The notes: generated by a model from the sequence alone, not told the origin. A DNA stretch of 64,000 nucleotides from Pseudomonas sp. dw_612 (GCF_018449725.1 NZ_JAAVVC010000025.1:47225-111224); one strand, 5' to 3'. Numbered from the stretch's first letter, positions 8,058 to 17,371 are shown. Made by a program: numbers and translations.

Positions 8058-9209
8058 ATGACTGCCTTCAACACCCCCACCTCATTTGTTCCCGGACGCC
8101 TGGAACAGATGTCCACCCGCATCGCCTTTTTTATCGCCGGCCTCGGTATCGCGGCGTGGGCGCCGCTGGTGCCATACGCCAAAGCGCGGGCCGGGCTGGA
8201 TGAAGGGACGCTCGGTTTGTTGCTGTTGTGCCTGGGGGTCGGATCGATTCTGGCGATGCCGATTGCGGGGCTGCTGGCCACACGTTTCGGCTGTCGCCGG
8301 GTGGTGGCCGCCGGGGTTCTGTTGATTTGCATGGCCCTGCCGCTGCTGGCGACGGTGTCGTCGATTCCGGCGTTGATTGCGACGCTGTTCATGTTTGGCG
8401 CGGGGCTGGGCACGGTGGATTCGACGGTGAACCTGCAAGCGGTGATTGTCGAACGGGCCAGCGGCAAGACCATGATGTCGGGGTTCCATGGCTTGTTCAG
8501 CCTCGGTGGGATCGTCGGCGCGGCGGGTGTCAGCGCCCTGCTCGGCCTGGGTATTTCGCCACTCGGCGCGACGCTGGTGGTGATTGTGGTGCTGATCGCC
8601 GCATTGCTGAAAGCGGTGCCGCATCTGTTGCCTTACGGCAGTGAGAGCTCCGGCCCAGCCTTTGCCGTGCCCCATGGCATCGTGCTGTTTATCGGCATGA
8701 TGTGTTTCATCGTGTTCCTGACTGAAGGCGCGGTGCTCGACTGGAGCGCGGTGTTCCTGGCGTCCGAGCGCGGGATCGACACGGCGTATGCCGGGCTGGG
8801 TTATGCGGCATTTGCCCTGACCATGACCGCCGGGCGTTTGACCGGGGATGCCATTGTGCGGCGCCTGGGCGCGACCAAAGTGATGGTGTTCGGTGGGCTG
8901 ACAGCCGCAGTGGGCCTGGCGTTGGCGACATTCGCACCGAACTGGGAGGTCGCGTTGGTGGGTTATGCGCTGGTCGGCGCGGGTTGCTCGAATATCGTGC
9001 CGGTGCTGTACACCGCCGTGGGCAAACAGACCGTCATGCCGCAAAGCATTGCCGTGCCGGCCATCACCACCCTCGGCTACGCCGGCATCCTCGCCGGGCC
9101 CGCACTGATCGGGTTCGTCGCCCATGCCAGCAGCTTGAGCTTTGCGTTCGGGTTGATGGCGGTGTTGCTGGTGGCCGTGGCCATTGGCGGGAAGGTGTTG
9201 AAAGTCTAA
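8058..9209 (+). CDS. MFS transporter (YbjJ-like)
   Basis: The protein has 383 residues and about 12 hydrophobic segments with few long loops, the shape of a compact major facilitator carrier. The loop after TM2 contains GLLATRFGCRRVV, a version of the MFS motif A (G-x-x-x-D-R-x-G-R-R). The overall look resembles E. coli YbjJ and sugar- or drug-type carriers. The ATG at 8058 has AAGGA eight bases upstream. The gene lies about 110 bases after the amylase on the same strand, but no close functional link is proven. Uptake of a maltodextrin product is possible yet unsupported by specific residues. A REP palindrome follows. Confidence 0.8.
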   Translation: MTAFNTPTSFVPGRLEQMSTRIAFFIAGLGIAAWAPLVPYAKARAGLDEGTLGLLLLCLGVGSILAMPIAGLLATRFGCRRVVAAGVLLICMALPLLATVSSIPALIATLFMFGAGLGTVDSTVNLQAVIVERASGKTMMSGFHGLFSLGGIVGAAGVSALLGLGISPLGATLVVIVVLIAALLKAVPHLLPYGSESSGPAFAVPHGIVLFIGMMCFIVFLTEGAVLDWSAVFLASERGIDTAYAGLGYAAFALTMTAGRLTGDAIVRRLGATKVMVFGGLTAAVGLALATFAPNWEVALVGYALVGAGCSNIVPVLYTAVGKQTVMPQSIAVPAITTLGYAGILAGPALIGFVAHASSLSFAFGLMAVLLVAVAIGGKVLKV

Positions 9210-9214
9210 AAGCG

Positions 9215-9292
9215 AAAAGATCGCAGCCTTCGGCAGCTCCTACAGGGTATACACCACCGAATGTAGGAGCTGCCGAAGGCTGCGATCTTTTG
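9215..9292. repeat. inverted REP pair, second family (GTAGGAGCTGCCGAAGGC type)
   Basis: AAAAGATCGCAGCCTTCGGC and its exact complement flank a short centre, making a stem of over 30 bases between the convergent MFS and fecA genes. The A/T-rich ends allow it to act as a terminator in both directions. Confidence 0.9.
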
Positions 9293-9302
9293 ATCCTAGG
9301 CG

Positions 9303-11726
9303 TTAAAAACCGACGCTGGCCTGCACAAAGAATGTGCGCGGTGCGCCGACATAGATGCCCGAGTTGTTGTCGCTGGAGCGGGTGAAGTACTGATGGTCGA
9401 ACACGTTTTTCACCCCGGCCCCGAGTTTCAGGTTCGACAGCTGCGCACCGAAGTCATAGCCCCCGCGCACGTTCCACGTCACGTAGCCCGGAATGTTGCC
9501 GTACTGGCCGTCGGCGCTGCCATCGGTGATGTAGTTGCCGGTGAAGCTGCCATCCGCGTTCACGCCAGTACCCGGCGAATGCTGTTTGGACTGGGCGAAA
9601 CCGTCGATGTTGTAGGTCCAGCGATTCACGTCGTAGCGCAGGCCGACGGTGGCCACCTGACGGGAATAGAACGGCAAGTCACGGCCCTTGAAGCCCGGAA
9701 TTTCGCCTTCATACGTAGCGCGGGTGTAGGTGAAACCGGCGTTGGCGGTCAGCCCGTCGAGCCGTGGATCAAGTGCCGACATATCGTAATGCACCGACGC
9801 TTCAAGGCCCTGGTGCTTGGTCGCACCGAGGTTGGTCCAGCCCACATCGTTGCTGATGTATTGCAGTTCGTCATCAAAGTCGATGTAGAACAGCGTCACT
9901 TCCCCGCCCCACACATCGTCGTTGTAACGCGTGCCGATCTCGTAAGTCTTGGCCTTTTCCGGGCTCAAACCATTGGCGGTGCTGTCACCCGAACCACCCT
10001 GGCCGAGCTGGAAATATTGCAGGCTGCCGAACGAAGTTTCGTAGTTGGCAAACAGCTTCCAGGCATCGGACAGGTGATACATCACGCTCAGCGCCGGCAG
10101 CGGTTCGTTGCTTTCGATGCTGCGATCCTTCTCCGGCACCGGTTTGCCGGCGGTGTCGAGAACGCGGCGGTCATGCCAGTCGGTGCTGATGTGTTCGAAG
10201 CGAATGCCCGGGGTCACAGTCCAGTTGCCGACGTCGATTTTGTTGTCGAGGTACACCGCGTTGGCTTCAGTACCGCCGGTGCGGTCCTGATACACATGCC
10301 CGTCCGAACCCGGAAGCGCGACCGGCTCGTTGTTGACCAGCGCCAGGCGGCTGGCCTGTTCGTGCATGGCTTCCTTGAGGTAGCGATAACCGACACTGAC
10401 TTCCTGGGTGGTCGGACCGACATCGAACACATGGGATACGCGCGGTTCGATCCCCAAGGTGTAGTAGGAGCGCGGGAACGAGCCCAGGGTTTTCTGATCG
10501 CGAGCGGCGATGTTGCTGCCACGGAAGCTGTCGGTGTAGTACGTCAGCACTTCGGCCTGGGTGCGGTCATCGATCTGCCGTGCCCATTTGAACGATACGT
10601 CCTTGCGACGTCCGCTGAAGTTGTCATTGTTGCGGTCGGACTGAAACGGATCAGCGTCGTACTGCTTCTGGGTCAGGCCGCCGGGCATGTCGGCGCTGGC
10701 GTCGTAGTAGTGGAAGTTCAGGCTGAAATCGTCAACGTCGGTCGGCGCCCAGTGGGTCTTGAGGATCACGTCGTCGATGTCGTTGCCGTTGTTGCGTTCG
10801 CGGTAACCGTTGCCGTTCACCCCGGTGTACAACAGCGCCACGCCCATGCCGTTGTCCGCGGTGCCGCCGACAAACGCGGTGTCGATGTGTTTCCAGCCGC
10901 CGTGCTGGGAGGTTTCCAGGGTGGTGCCGATTTCACCGGTGGCTTTCTCCGGAATCGCGCGGGTGACGAAGTTGATCACCCCGCCGACGTTCTGCGGTCC
11001 ATAACGCACGGAACCGGCGCCGCGAACCACGTCGATGCTGTCGAGGTTGCCCGAGGAAATCGGCGCCATCGACAGTTGCGGCTGGCCGTACGGGGCGAAC
11101 GCAGCGGGCACGCCGTCGATCAGCACGGTGGAGCGTGGCGACAGGCGCGACGTCAGGCCGCGCACGCCCACGTTCAGGGAAATATCGCTGCCGCCGGTGC
11201 CGTTGGCGTCCTGCACTTGTACGCCGGGCACGCGTTTCAGCACGTCACCGACGTTCATTGCACCCTGCTCAACCATCGCTTCACGGCGGATCACAGTCCG
11301 CGCGCCGGGGTGGTTTTGCACCACGGCGGCATTTGCATCACCGAGCCAGTCGCCGACCACTTTGATGTCGGTCACGCCCAGTTCCAGCGGACCGTTGGAC
11401 GCGGCAGTCGGGGCTGGCGTCAGGGTCACCGAGCCTTCATTGATCTGATATTCCAGACCGCTGCCCTGCAGCAATTGGCGCAAGGCCTGCTCCGGGGACA
11501 AGTTGCCGTCCACCGCCGGGGCCTGTTTGCCGGCGACCAGTTCCGGACTGAAAAAAACCTGCAACGAGGTTTGCTGACCGAGCTGGCTCAGGGCCTGGCC
11601 CAACGGCTGCGCCTGGATGTGAATGGCATCGGCGGCGAACGCCTGAGGCAGCGCGGCGCTGACAGCCAATGCCAGCGCGAGCGGCAGCCAAGGTGATTTG
11701 TTGTTTTTAGCGGTGGTTTTTTTCAC
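9303..11726 (-). CDS. fecA: FecA-like TonB-dependent ferric citrate receptor
   Basis: The protein has 807 residues. A signal peptide ends near AAALPQAFA. An STN (secretin/TonB short N-terminal) signalling domain follows at about 35-110, which in FecA-type transducers contacts FecR. The plug domain starts near HPGARTVIRREAMVEQGAMN and includes VLKRVPGVQVQ, and the 22-strand barrel ends in FFVQASVGF with a C-terminal Phe. The plug start (DWLGDANAAVVQNHPGART) is strongly FecA-like, which suggests ferric citrate as substrate. The start is a GTG, since no ATG precedes the signal peptide. fecR and fecI lie just upstream on the same strand, so the three form a cell-surface signalling system controlled by iron. 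Confidence 0.9.
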   Translation of the reverse strand: MKKTTAKNNKSPWLPLALALAVSAALPQAFAADAIHIQAQPLGQALSQLGQQTSLQVFFSPELVAGKQAPAVDGNLSPEQALRQLLQGSGLEYQINEGSVTLTPAPTAASNGPLELGVTDIKVVGDWLGDANAAVVQNHPGARTVIRREAMVEQGAMNVGDVLKRVPGVQVQDANGTGGSDISLNVGVRGLTSRLSPRSTVLIDGVPAAFAPYGQPQLSMAPISSGNLDSIDVVRGAGSVRYGPQNVGGVINFVTRAIPEKATGEIGTTLETSQHGGWKHIDTAFVGGTADNGMGVALLYTGVNGNGYRERNNGNDIDDVILKTHWAPTDVDDFSLNFHYYDASADMPGGLTQKQYDADPFQSDRNNDNFSGRRKDVSFKWARQIDDRTQAEVLTYYTDSFRGSNIAARDQKTLGSFPRSYYTLGIEPRVSHVFDVGPTTQEVSVGYRYLKEAMHEQASRLALVNNEPVALPGSDGHVYQDRTGGTEANAVYLDNKIDVGNWTVTPGIRFEHISTDWHDRRVLDTAGKPVPEKDRSIESNEPLPALSVMYHLSDAWKLFANYETSFGSLQYFQLGQGGSGDSTANGLSPEKAKTYEIGTRYNDDVWGGEVTLFYIDFDDELQYISNDVGWTNLGATKHQGLEASVHYDMSALDPRLDGLTANAGFTYTRATYEGEIPGFKGRDLPFYSRQVATVGLRYDVNRWTYNIDGFAQSKQHSPGTGVNADGSFTGNYITDGSADGQYGNIPGYVTWNVRGGYDFGAQLSNLKLGAGVKNVFDHQYFTRSSDNNSGIYVGAPRTFFVQASVGF

Positions 11727-11823
11727 GTCGAACGTTGTCCTGTGGATCGCAAGAATACGCGGCTGTTAATGCAAACCAGTTGCAGTTGGACAAGAAGACG
11801 AAGAACTCGAAAAAAACCTGAAT

Positions 11824-12798
11824 CTATCGCGCAATTATTTCCTGACTGCCGTCAGAAAGGGTGCGCACGGCCACCGGCAGAATGCTCGGCAAGGCCTTGA
11901 GCAACGCATCGGTGTTGTCGGATTTGAACACGCTGGTCAGGCGCAGATTGCCCACTTTGTCGTTGCCGACGGTCAGCGGCTTCTCCCGATAGCGCGACAC
12001 TTCAGCCGCGACTTCAGCAAGGCTGGCGTTGTTGAACACCAGTTTGCCGCTGCGCCAAGCCGTCAGTTCCTGCGGGTTGACCGCGTAGGCGGCGGCCACC
12101 TTGCCTTGGGCATCGATGTGCGTACCGAGGCCAGCGGTGAGGCTGATGAAATCGGCGCCCTGCCCCTGAACCCTGACCGTGCCCTGCTCCACCGCGACCC
12201 GGGTTTGCGTCAGATCCCGACGCACATCGAAGCGCGTGCCGGTGACCGTGACCTTGCCGTTGCCCGTCTCGACCACGAACGGCCGGCTGGTGTCGTGCTC
12301 AACGCTGAACATCGCTTCGCCTTCCGTCAGCTCGATGCCGCGCAGATTCTTTTCAAAGCGCACCTGCACCCGACTACGGCTGTTGAGGTCGATCACCGAT
12401 CCGTCCGGCAGCGCCACGTGCTGGCGCTCGCCCAGGGCCGTGGAAAATTCCGCGGTGTAGGTCGCCGGGTGATTCAAACCGCTGAACAAGCCCAGGCCGA
12501 GCGCCACCGCCAACACACTGGCGGCCACCGCGTAACGCACCAGCGGACGCCGTTTGCGACGCTCCGGCGGGGCTTCGCACAAGGCTTGCAAACGCTTGGC
12601 CGGCAACAGATCGGCCGCCGTCCACAAGCCCTGGAGCAATTGAAATTCATCACGATGCTGCGGGTGTTCATGCAGCCAGACTTCGAAACGCCGATGTTCT
12701 TGGACATCCACCGCCGGCTCCTGCAAACGCACAAACCACCGTGCCGCCTCGTCGCGAACCGCTGTTTGCCCGCACGCGCAATCACGAGTATCCATCAT
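11824..12798 (-). CDS. fecR: FecR anti-sigma/transmembrane signal transducer
   Basis: The protein has 324 residues. The N-terminal cytoplasmic part holds the DUF4880-type helix region (RDEAARWFVRLQEP..VQEHRRFEVWL) that binds the sigma factor. A single membrane segment lies at about 95-112 (RYAVAASVLAVALGLGLFSG), and the FecR periplasmic domain follows (GERQHVALPDGSVIDLNSRS, then GEAMFSVEHD). The C-terminus (SLAEVAAEVSRYREKPL) is the STN-like end that touches the receptor. Two ATGs (12798 and 12795) are adjacent. FecR relays receptor occupancy to FecI. A lone REP unit lies between it and fecI. Confidence 0.9.
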   Translation of the reverse strand: MMDTRDCACGQTAVRDEAARWFVRLQEPAVDVQEHRRFEVWLHEHPQHRDEFQLLQGLWTAADLLPAKRLQALCEAPPERRKRRPLVRYAVAASVLAVALGLGLFSGLNHPATYTAEFSTALGERQHVALPDGSVIDLNSRSRVQVRFEKNLRGIELTEGEAMFSVEHDTSRPFVVETGNGKVTVTGTRFDVRRDLTQTRVAVEQGTVRVQGQGADFISLTAGLGTHIDAQGKVAAAYAVNPQELTAWRSGKLVFNNASLAEVAAEVSRYREKPLTVGNDKVGNLRLTSVFKSDNTDALLKALPSILPVAVRTLSDGSQEIIAR

Positions 12799-12850
12799 GG
12801 AAATTCCTGTTTGGCCGGGGGTGTAAATGGGAGATGGCGACACGCCCCCC

Positions 12851-12880
12851 TGTAGGAGCTGCCGAAGGCTGCGATCTTTT
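12851..12880. repeat. single REP unit, second family
   Basis: One copy of TGTAGGAGCTGCCGAAGGCT followed by GCGATCTTTT lies in the short fecI-fecR gap. It has no inverted partner here, unlike the copies at 9215-9292. Confidence 0.8.
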
Positions 12881-12895
12881 CCGGAGCACCGCGAA

Positions 12896-13396
12896 TCATG
12901 ACTGCGCCCCATCCAGACGATCGCGCAGATGCCGCAGGGTGCGGATCATATACTTTTCCACCATGTTCTTGGACAGCCCCAGCCGCTCGGCGATTTCCGC
13001 CTGGGTCAGGCCTTCGATCTTCTGCCAGACAAACACCTTGCGGCAATTGATCGGCAACTCCGTAAGCGCCCGCTCAATGGAGTCGGCCAACTGGATCGCA
13101 TGCATGAAATGCTCCGGGTCGCCGGACGACGACACACTGTGATCAATCGCCTCGGACTCCATGGCGCCCCGCCGATCCTCGCGCCGATAACCATCCACCG
13201 CAATGTTGCGCGCGGTCTGGTGCAAATACGCCCGAGGCTGCTCCACCGCCGCCGAATCCGACTCAAGCACCCGCACGAAGGTGTCATGGGCCAGGTCCTC
13301 GGCCTGCTGACGATTTCTCAGGCGACGGGTCCAGGTGCCGATCAACTCTTCGTAATGCTCGAAAAAGCCGTGGGTGCGGGGCAGCTTGGGGGTCAT
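12896..13396 (-). CDS. fecI: ECF sigma factor FecI
   Basis: The protein has 166 residues, the usual length for FecI-type ECF factors. Region 2 is visible at about 20-85 (RLRNRQQAEDLAHDTFVRVL, then RAYLHQTARNIAVDGYRRED). Region 4 lies at about 110-160 (ALTELPINCRKVFVWQKIEG, then LTQAEIAERLGLSKNMVEKY), with the DNA-binding helix at its end. It directs RNA polymerase to the fecA promoter when released by FecR. The ATG at 13396 fits the family start, although no strong ribosome site is seen. A Fur-like box lies 27 bases upstream, consistent with iron repression. Confidence 0.9.
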   Translation of the reverse strand: MTPKLPRTHGFFEHYEELIGTWTRRLRNRQQAEDLAHDTFVRVLESDSAAVEQPRAYLHQTARNIAVDGYRREDRRGAMESEAIDHSVSSSGDPEHFMHAIQLADSIERALTELPINCRKVFVWQKIEGLTQAEIAERLGLSKNMVEKYMIRTLRHLRDRLDGAQS

Positions 13397-13422
13397 TGCG
13401 GTGTGCTGTGGGGAGGAGGCGT

Positions 13423-13443
13423 GAATAGTAATGCTTCCTATTA
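13423..13443 (-). promoter_or_regulatory. candidate Fur box upstream of fecI
   Basis: The segment holds AATAGTAATGCTTCCTATT, which matches the 19-base Fur consensus at about 10 positions and keeps its AATAG/CTATT outer inverted repeat. It is well placed to shut fecI off when iron is plentiful. Confidence 0.5.
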
Positions 13444-13550
13444 AGCCGAAGCAATGCATTCCCGTGGAGGATCGCGGTTACTGGTCGAACCGTTGAGGTA
13501 CGATCCTGTGCCATGCTCTGTAAAGGCCGCGTACGATTGGAAAATCCGTA

Positions 13551-14687
13551 TTAGTCTGCAGCCAATCCGATATCAATGATCACCGGTTTAATATCAGGAT
13601 TTTTCTTTGCGCCTGAACCGGTCAAATACGCCGTCAGTGGCGACTCCCACAAAATGGTGCCCAACCGGCTGATCAGCTTCTCCAGTTTTTTATTCCCGTC
13701 ATCACCCAACAGCCGTAAACCTTCGAAAAGCAGCCGAAGACCTTCCGTGTAAACCGGTAAGGAACTGTCCGCAGCGGCAAACAAGTAGCGTTTTATTTCA
13801 TTTATTTCCTCGACTTTACCCATGGCAATCAACTGAGACGCCCAAATGACTGCGCCATCGGCAGAGCGAAGTTCATCTGTATCGCCCGCAAGGTTCCTGG
13901 GCCAGTCATGCAAGCGTTCATATTTCCCCATCTTCAGCAGCAAGTAACCACCGACAGCGGCGCCAGCAGGATCACTGCCCTTGCGCATCAATAAATCTTC
14001 GCAACTACTCGCCCAACTTGACATCGAACTTGCCGCTGCAAGGTTGCCTCGACTCAAGAAACTCAACAACGTGTCGGCCGACTCAACCGAAGTGGTCAGG
14101 CGAATGCGATAAGCCTCTTCGTCTTCGGTGAACCGGTGTCTTATATCCAGCGTGCGTGTGTGCGCCGGGATGTTGACATTAAGTTGCATCTTCTTCCCCA
14201 GGCCCACGATCAAATGGGCAAGGGCCTGGTAACTTTCTGGTGCGGGAGCTTGCCAGGACCACTGAGTCTTCGTGAAAAAGAAACGGCCGCTCACAGGTTG
14301 ACGATTGTCATTCATCAGAACGACGTTCCAATGATTGTCCGGAACAAGGGAAAACGCTCTGGCATCCATTGCCGCATCCGTGGGCCCGAAAGCCAGCTCA
14401 CTGACGTCCGACAACTCGAAATGCTTTTTTTCCAGCGACGGTAGGTTAAGCGATTCAAGGGTGACGGTCCTGGAAAGGCTCCCCCGGTCAGGCAACGTAA
14501 CGGTTCTGCCTGAAGGCAGACTGATGCGAAGAAAAACCTTATCGCAAGCAACGGCAATCTCTTGTGTATCCCCGCCCCGCATCATCACTCTTTTCACGAC
14601 AGAGAAATCAGGCGCCACCACCTCGACTGCTGCCATCGGAGCGTCTGGCGCGAATGTGACCTGTAATGTCTTGGTCTCAGGTCTCAT
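13551..14687 (-). CDS. unknown protein, third gene of the hydrolase-caspase operon
   Basis: The protein has 378 residues and is not recognised. The first 90 residues look like a beta-sandwich (LQVTFAPDAPMAAVEVV, then VFLRISLPSGRTVTL), similar in style to the strand-rich end of the caspase-like protein beside it. The middle (about 130-190) is mixed. The last 180 residues are helical and repeat-like (SWASSCEDLLMRKGSDPAGA, GGYLLLKMGKYERLHDWP, GLRLLFEGLRLL), which could be a scaffold of TPR type. No signal peptide or membrane segment is seen. Its ATG overlaps the stop of the caspase gene (ATGA), so translation is probably coupled. The base composition is more A+T-rich than in neighbouring genes. 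Confidence 0.75.
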   Translation of the reverse strand: MRPETKTLQVTFAPDAPMAAVEVVAPDFSVVKRVMMRGGDTQEIAVACDKVFLRISLPSGRTVTLPDRGSLSRTVTLESLNLPSLEKKHFELSDVSELAFGPTDAAMDARAFSLVPDNHWNVVLMNDNRQPVSGRFFFTKTQWSWQAPAPESYQALAHLIVGLGKKMQLNVNIPAHTRTLDIRHRFTEDEEAYRIRLTTSVESADTLLSFLSRGNLAAASSMSSWASSCEDLLMRKGSDPAGAAVGGYLLLKMGKYERLHDWPRNLAGDTDELRSADGAVIWASQLIAMGKVEEINEIKRYLFAAADSSLPVYTEGLRLLFEGLRLLGDDGNKKLEKLISRLGTILWESPLTAYLTGSGAKKNPDIKPVIIDIGLAAD

Positions 14688-15820
14688 GGCGTATTCACTC
14701 CGACAAAAGTTGCAGGACTCAACACGCACGTCTCAGGGCCATGATCAGGATAGGCACCACTGGGGAAAGTCACCGTGACCTCCCAATCGCCCGGTTCAAC
14801 AATCTGGACCAGGGGCTTGGGATCGGCAAGTCCGGATAGGTAGACAATGTTTTTGCGGGTCATTTTAATAACTGCATGAGTAGAAGCCGCCGCCGTGGTG
14901 CAATCAATCAAGGCGATAACATGACCAACCCCAGGTACATTAATTGTTTCAAGGCCGGTGACATCGGAGTTACAAGTCAAATGCAACTTGTAAAGCTTCT
15001 TGTAATGTTCAATCACTTCAGGAATGGATTTTGAAAGCGATGCGGCTGTTACGATCCATCGCCCCCGATGAGAAATACCTGCAAGCCCCTCCAGGCAACC
15101 AATGACCGCTTGGCCGAAATACGAAACACCGCCGCGAGGCCCATGCGCTTTCGCCCCTTTGGCCGCGGCGTAATAAACCGCCGAGCAGTTGACGGAATCA
15201 CCGACGGAGGCACTCATCAATGTTTGCCCATTGGCACTGATGGCATTCAACAAGGCGAACGGGAGTTCCCGACACGCATCAACGAAATAAAACTGCGTCT
15301 GGGCAGCGCAGGCGCGCATACCCACTTGGGTCGCGCTGAAGTTAATACTGTTTTTCCACGCATTAGCGACGGCGGGATCGCCGAAATCTTCCGCCAATAG
15401 GTATTGCTCGGCTTTCTGCAAGCCGTGACCACAAAAATAGAAGAAAGCAATATTGTCGGGATTGGATGCGCAACGCTTTTGCCACCGCTCAAAAGCATCC
15501 ACGATATTAACCATCGTCGCAGGTTCTACGCCCGCATACGCTTTGTTCAATTCAACAACATCAGCAGGCCCGGCGGAAGCTACAAACTCGATAGACCCCA
15601 GGGATTTATCAGGGTGGGTGTAGTCTTTCATCAGCCAATTCACAATGGCCAACGACGTCCAGAGCGGAGTCGTGACCTGGCCCAGCCCCAATGGCGTCAG
15701 CGCTGGAGCACCTGCCCCGCCCTTCATGTGCGGGTAATTGGCAACCCCGATCACAAAGGCGTGCAACCGAGGTTGAGCCAGTTCGACATCGGCCGCTTTT
15801 GAAGGATAAATCAGGCTCAT
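14684..15820 (-). CDS. caspase-fold (peptidase C14/metacaspase-like) protein
   Basis: The protein has 378 residues. The N-terminal 270 residues show the caspase fold: a first strand ending LHAFVIGVANYP (19-30), the catalytic His strand IAFFYFCGHGLQ (His132), and the catalytic Cys strand QFYFVDACRE (Cys183). The spacing of about 50 residues between His and Cys is normal for the family. The C-terminal 100 residues are strand-rich (VVQIVEPGDWEVTVTFPSG) and may be a substrate- or partner-binding beta-sandwich. No signal peptide is seen, so it should act in the cytoplasm. Such proteases cut after Arg/Lys or Asp and in several bacterial systems act in regulated killing or defence. The gene overlaps both neighbours by four bases. 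Confidence 0.85.
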   Translation of the reverse strand: MSLIYPSKAADVELAQPRLHAFVIGVANYPHMKGGAGAPALTPLGLGQVTTPLWTSLAIVNWLMKDYTHPDKSLGSIEFVASAGPADVVELNKAYAGVEPATMVNIVDAFERWQKRCASNPDNIAFFYFCGHGLQKAEQYLLAEDFGDPAVANAWKNSINFSATQVGMRACAAQTQFYFVDACRELPFALLNAISANGQTLMSASVGDSVNCSAVYYAAAKGAKAHGPRGGVSYFGQAVIGCLEGLAGISHRGRWIVTAASLSKSIPEVIEHYKKLYKLHLTCNSDVTGLETINVPGVGHVIALIDCTTAAASTHAVIKMTRKNIVYLSGLADPKPLVQIVEPGDWEVTVTFPSGAYPDHGPETCVLSPATFVGVNTP

Positions 15821-17055
15821 AATTCGTTTATCCGTATACGCAGACGCTCATAAAAACGAGCTTGTTCAAAGTAGGCGCCATGGGCCTTCATGACATAGGT
15901 TTTAGTGTCATAGTCGAAGTCTTGCACGCCCTCGAACACCTCTTCACAGGCATAAGAAAAAATGTCGACTGGATCGTAGATATTGAGCCATTCGAAGACG
16001 TTGGCAGGCTTCGGCATCTTGGCACCGCCGGCACCCGGGACATCCAGTCGTCGTTGTTTAAACAGTTTCATCTCTTCGAAATGCGACACCTGCGAGCCAA
16101 TCGAAATAAACAGGTCGACTTTCAATTCCGGCGCGAAGTGTGAGAACAGGTCATAAGCGATAACCCCGCCCAGGCTATGCCCGATGACAACCAATGGCTC
16201 GTCCGGTTGAGCGTCGACGGCGTCGATAATGTCCGTCAGGACTAACGACGGGATTGGACCTGCGGCCCCCGCTTGCCCTCGGCTGTCCATATACGTAAAC
16301 ACGTCACCGGTAAATCGGCCCAAGGTTGCATTGAGCGACGCTCTCGACCAGGCGAGCAACTTGGTTGACGCATAATCCCCGACTCTATCCAGTGTTGCTG
16401 TGGCAACCTCTTTCGTTGCCTTCTTGAACATATCGGCAAGCCTCGACACCACATTGCTGAAAGCATCTGCCAGCCCCAGAGCGTCGGTATCGGGTTTACC
16501 AGTGACCTGCTGGGCCTGATCCTGTAGTGCACCGAATAGTGCATCAATGAACTGCGGGTCATTTTTCACCTTCGATAACCACGGTGGTAGAACTTTCGGG
16601 TCTTCAAACTGAGCGGCATATTCCTGAGCCTGGAATACAAAATCGCTGGCCGCTTCCGCGTCCTCGGGTGCAGCACTCGATAGAACCAGCTGGGCCAAAA
16701 GGTCGATTGCCCTGGGGAAAGAATGCTGCGCTAACTTCAACAGTGGTGCATCGGTGACGGAGGCCGGATCTGCCACGGCATCGTAAAGCGATGCAACGAG
16801 AGGCCGCAGATTATCCTCCACCGCCGGCCCCAACTCTTCTGCACCCGCGACCGGAAGTGACTGCATCTTCCAGGCAAACGAAATGCCCAAGTCTCCCCAA
16901 TAAGGGAACACCGGTAAAAATTGACCCAGTGTTTTACCGTTGATCTTCGCGCCTGTCAGGTGTTTCTTCAAAAACCTGGCAGTGATAAGTCGCTGCGCTT
17001 CGTAGCCCGGATCTTCTTTTCGGTTATTAACACCGTGGATAAAAATGACGGGCAT
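15817..17055 (-). CDS. alpha/beta hydrolase (lipase/esterase-like), first gene of the caspase operon
   Basis: The protein has 412 residues and begins directly with the first core strand (MPVIFIHGVNNR), where HG is the oxyanion motif. A large insertion (about 70-260), mostly helical, precedes the nucleophile elbow VVIGHSLGGVIAYD with Ser294. The acid is probably Asp361 (NIYDPVD) and the base His392 (KAHGAYF). No signal peptide is present. The ATG at 17055 has AAGGAG in front and is the first gene of a three-gene operon with a caspase-like protease. The context suggests an effector or a partner that the protease controls, for example a lipid-cleaving enzyme, but the substrate is unknown. Confidence 0.8.
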   Translation of the reverse strand: MPVIFIHGVNNRKEDPGYEAQRLITARFLKKHLTGAKINGKTLGQFLPVFPYWGDLGISFAWKMQSLPVAGAEELGPAVEDNLRPLVASLYDAVADPASVTDAPLLKLAQHSFPRAIDLLAQLVLSSAAPEDAEAASDFVFQAQEYAAQFEDPKVLPPWLSKVKNDPQFIDALFGALQDQAQQVTGKPDTDALGLADAFSNVVSRLADMFKKATKEVATATLDRVGDYASTKLLAWSRASLNATLGRFTGDVFTYMDSRGQAGAAGPIPSLVLTDIIDAVDAQPDEPLVVIGHSLGGVIAYDLFSHFAPELKVDLFISIGSQVSHFEEMKLFKQRRLDVPGAGGAKMPKPANVFEWLNIYDPVDIFSYACEEVFEGVQDFDYDTKTYVMKAHGAYFEQARFYERLRIRINEL

Positions 17056-17371
17056 GGAAGACTCCTTGTCAGGTGCAAAAGAGGAGAAAAAGTAAATCAA
17101 GTATGTGGACGATCGACTACTTGTCAAACAACTCTCCCGACGCTAATTCAGACTGTCTCGCCGTTGAAACACTTGATATTGACGGCGATAAACAAACAGA
17201 TAGTTTTAGCAAGTCGATAGAGTCGGCTGCGGATAAACGAGCCGATGAGCCCTTGATCATTCCCCCACCCAACTCGTCGCAATCCATCAACCCCCACCCT
17301 TCCCCGCGCCCTAGATTAACTCCCAGAACAAGCAGCCGTGCCGTGCGGCCAGTCCCTGTGGAGATCACCCC
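17056..17371. other. divergent intergenic region between the caspase operon and the Rieske gene
   Basis: These 316 bases must hold promoters for both directions. The half near the caspase operon is A+T-rich and the half near the Rieske gene is G+C-rich, so a composition step lies around 17270. The AAGGAG site of the hydrolase gene lies at 17060-17066. I see no REP element, no clear inverted repeat and no confident promoter. Confidence 0.5.

Noticed and set aside
9393..11696. A 767-codon open frame opposite fecA.
   Set aside because: It lacks any domain and mirrors the receptor gene. fecA has a signal peptide, STN, plug and barrel.
13551..17055. The three-gene operon as a prophage or integrative element.
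   Set aside because: No integrase, attachment repeat, tRNA or structural phage gene was seen, and the operon ends neatly at neighbouring genes. Only the base composition suggests transfer.
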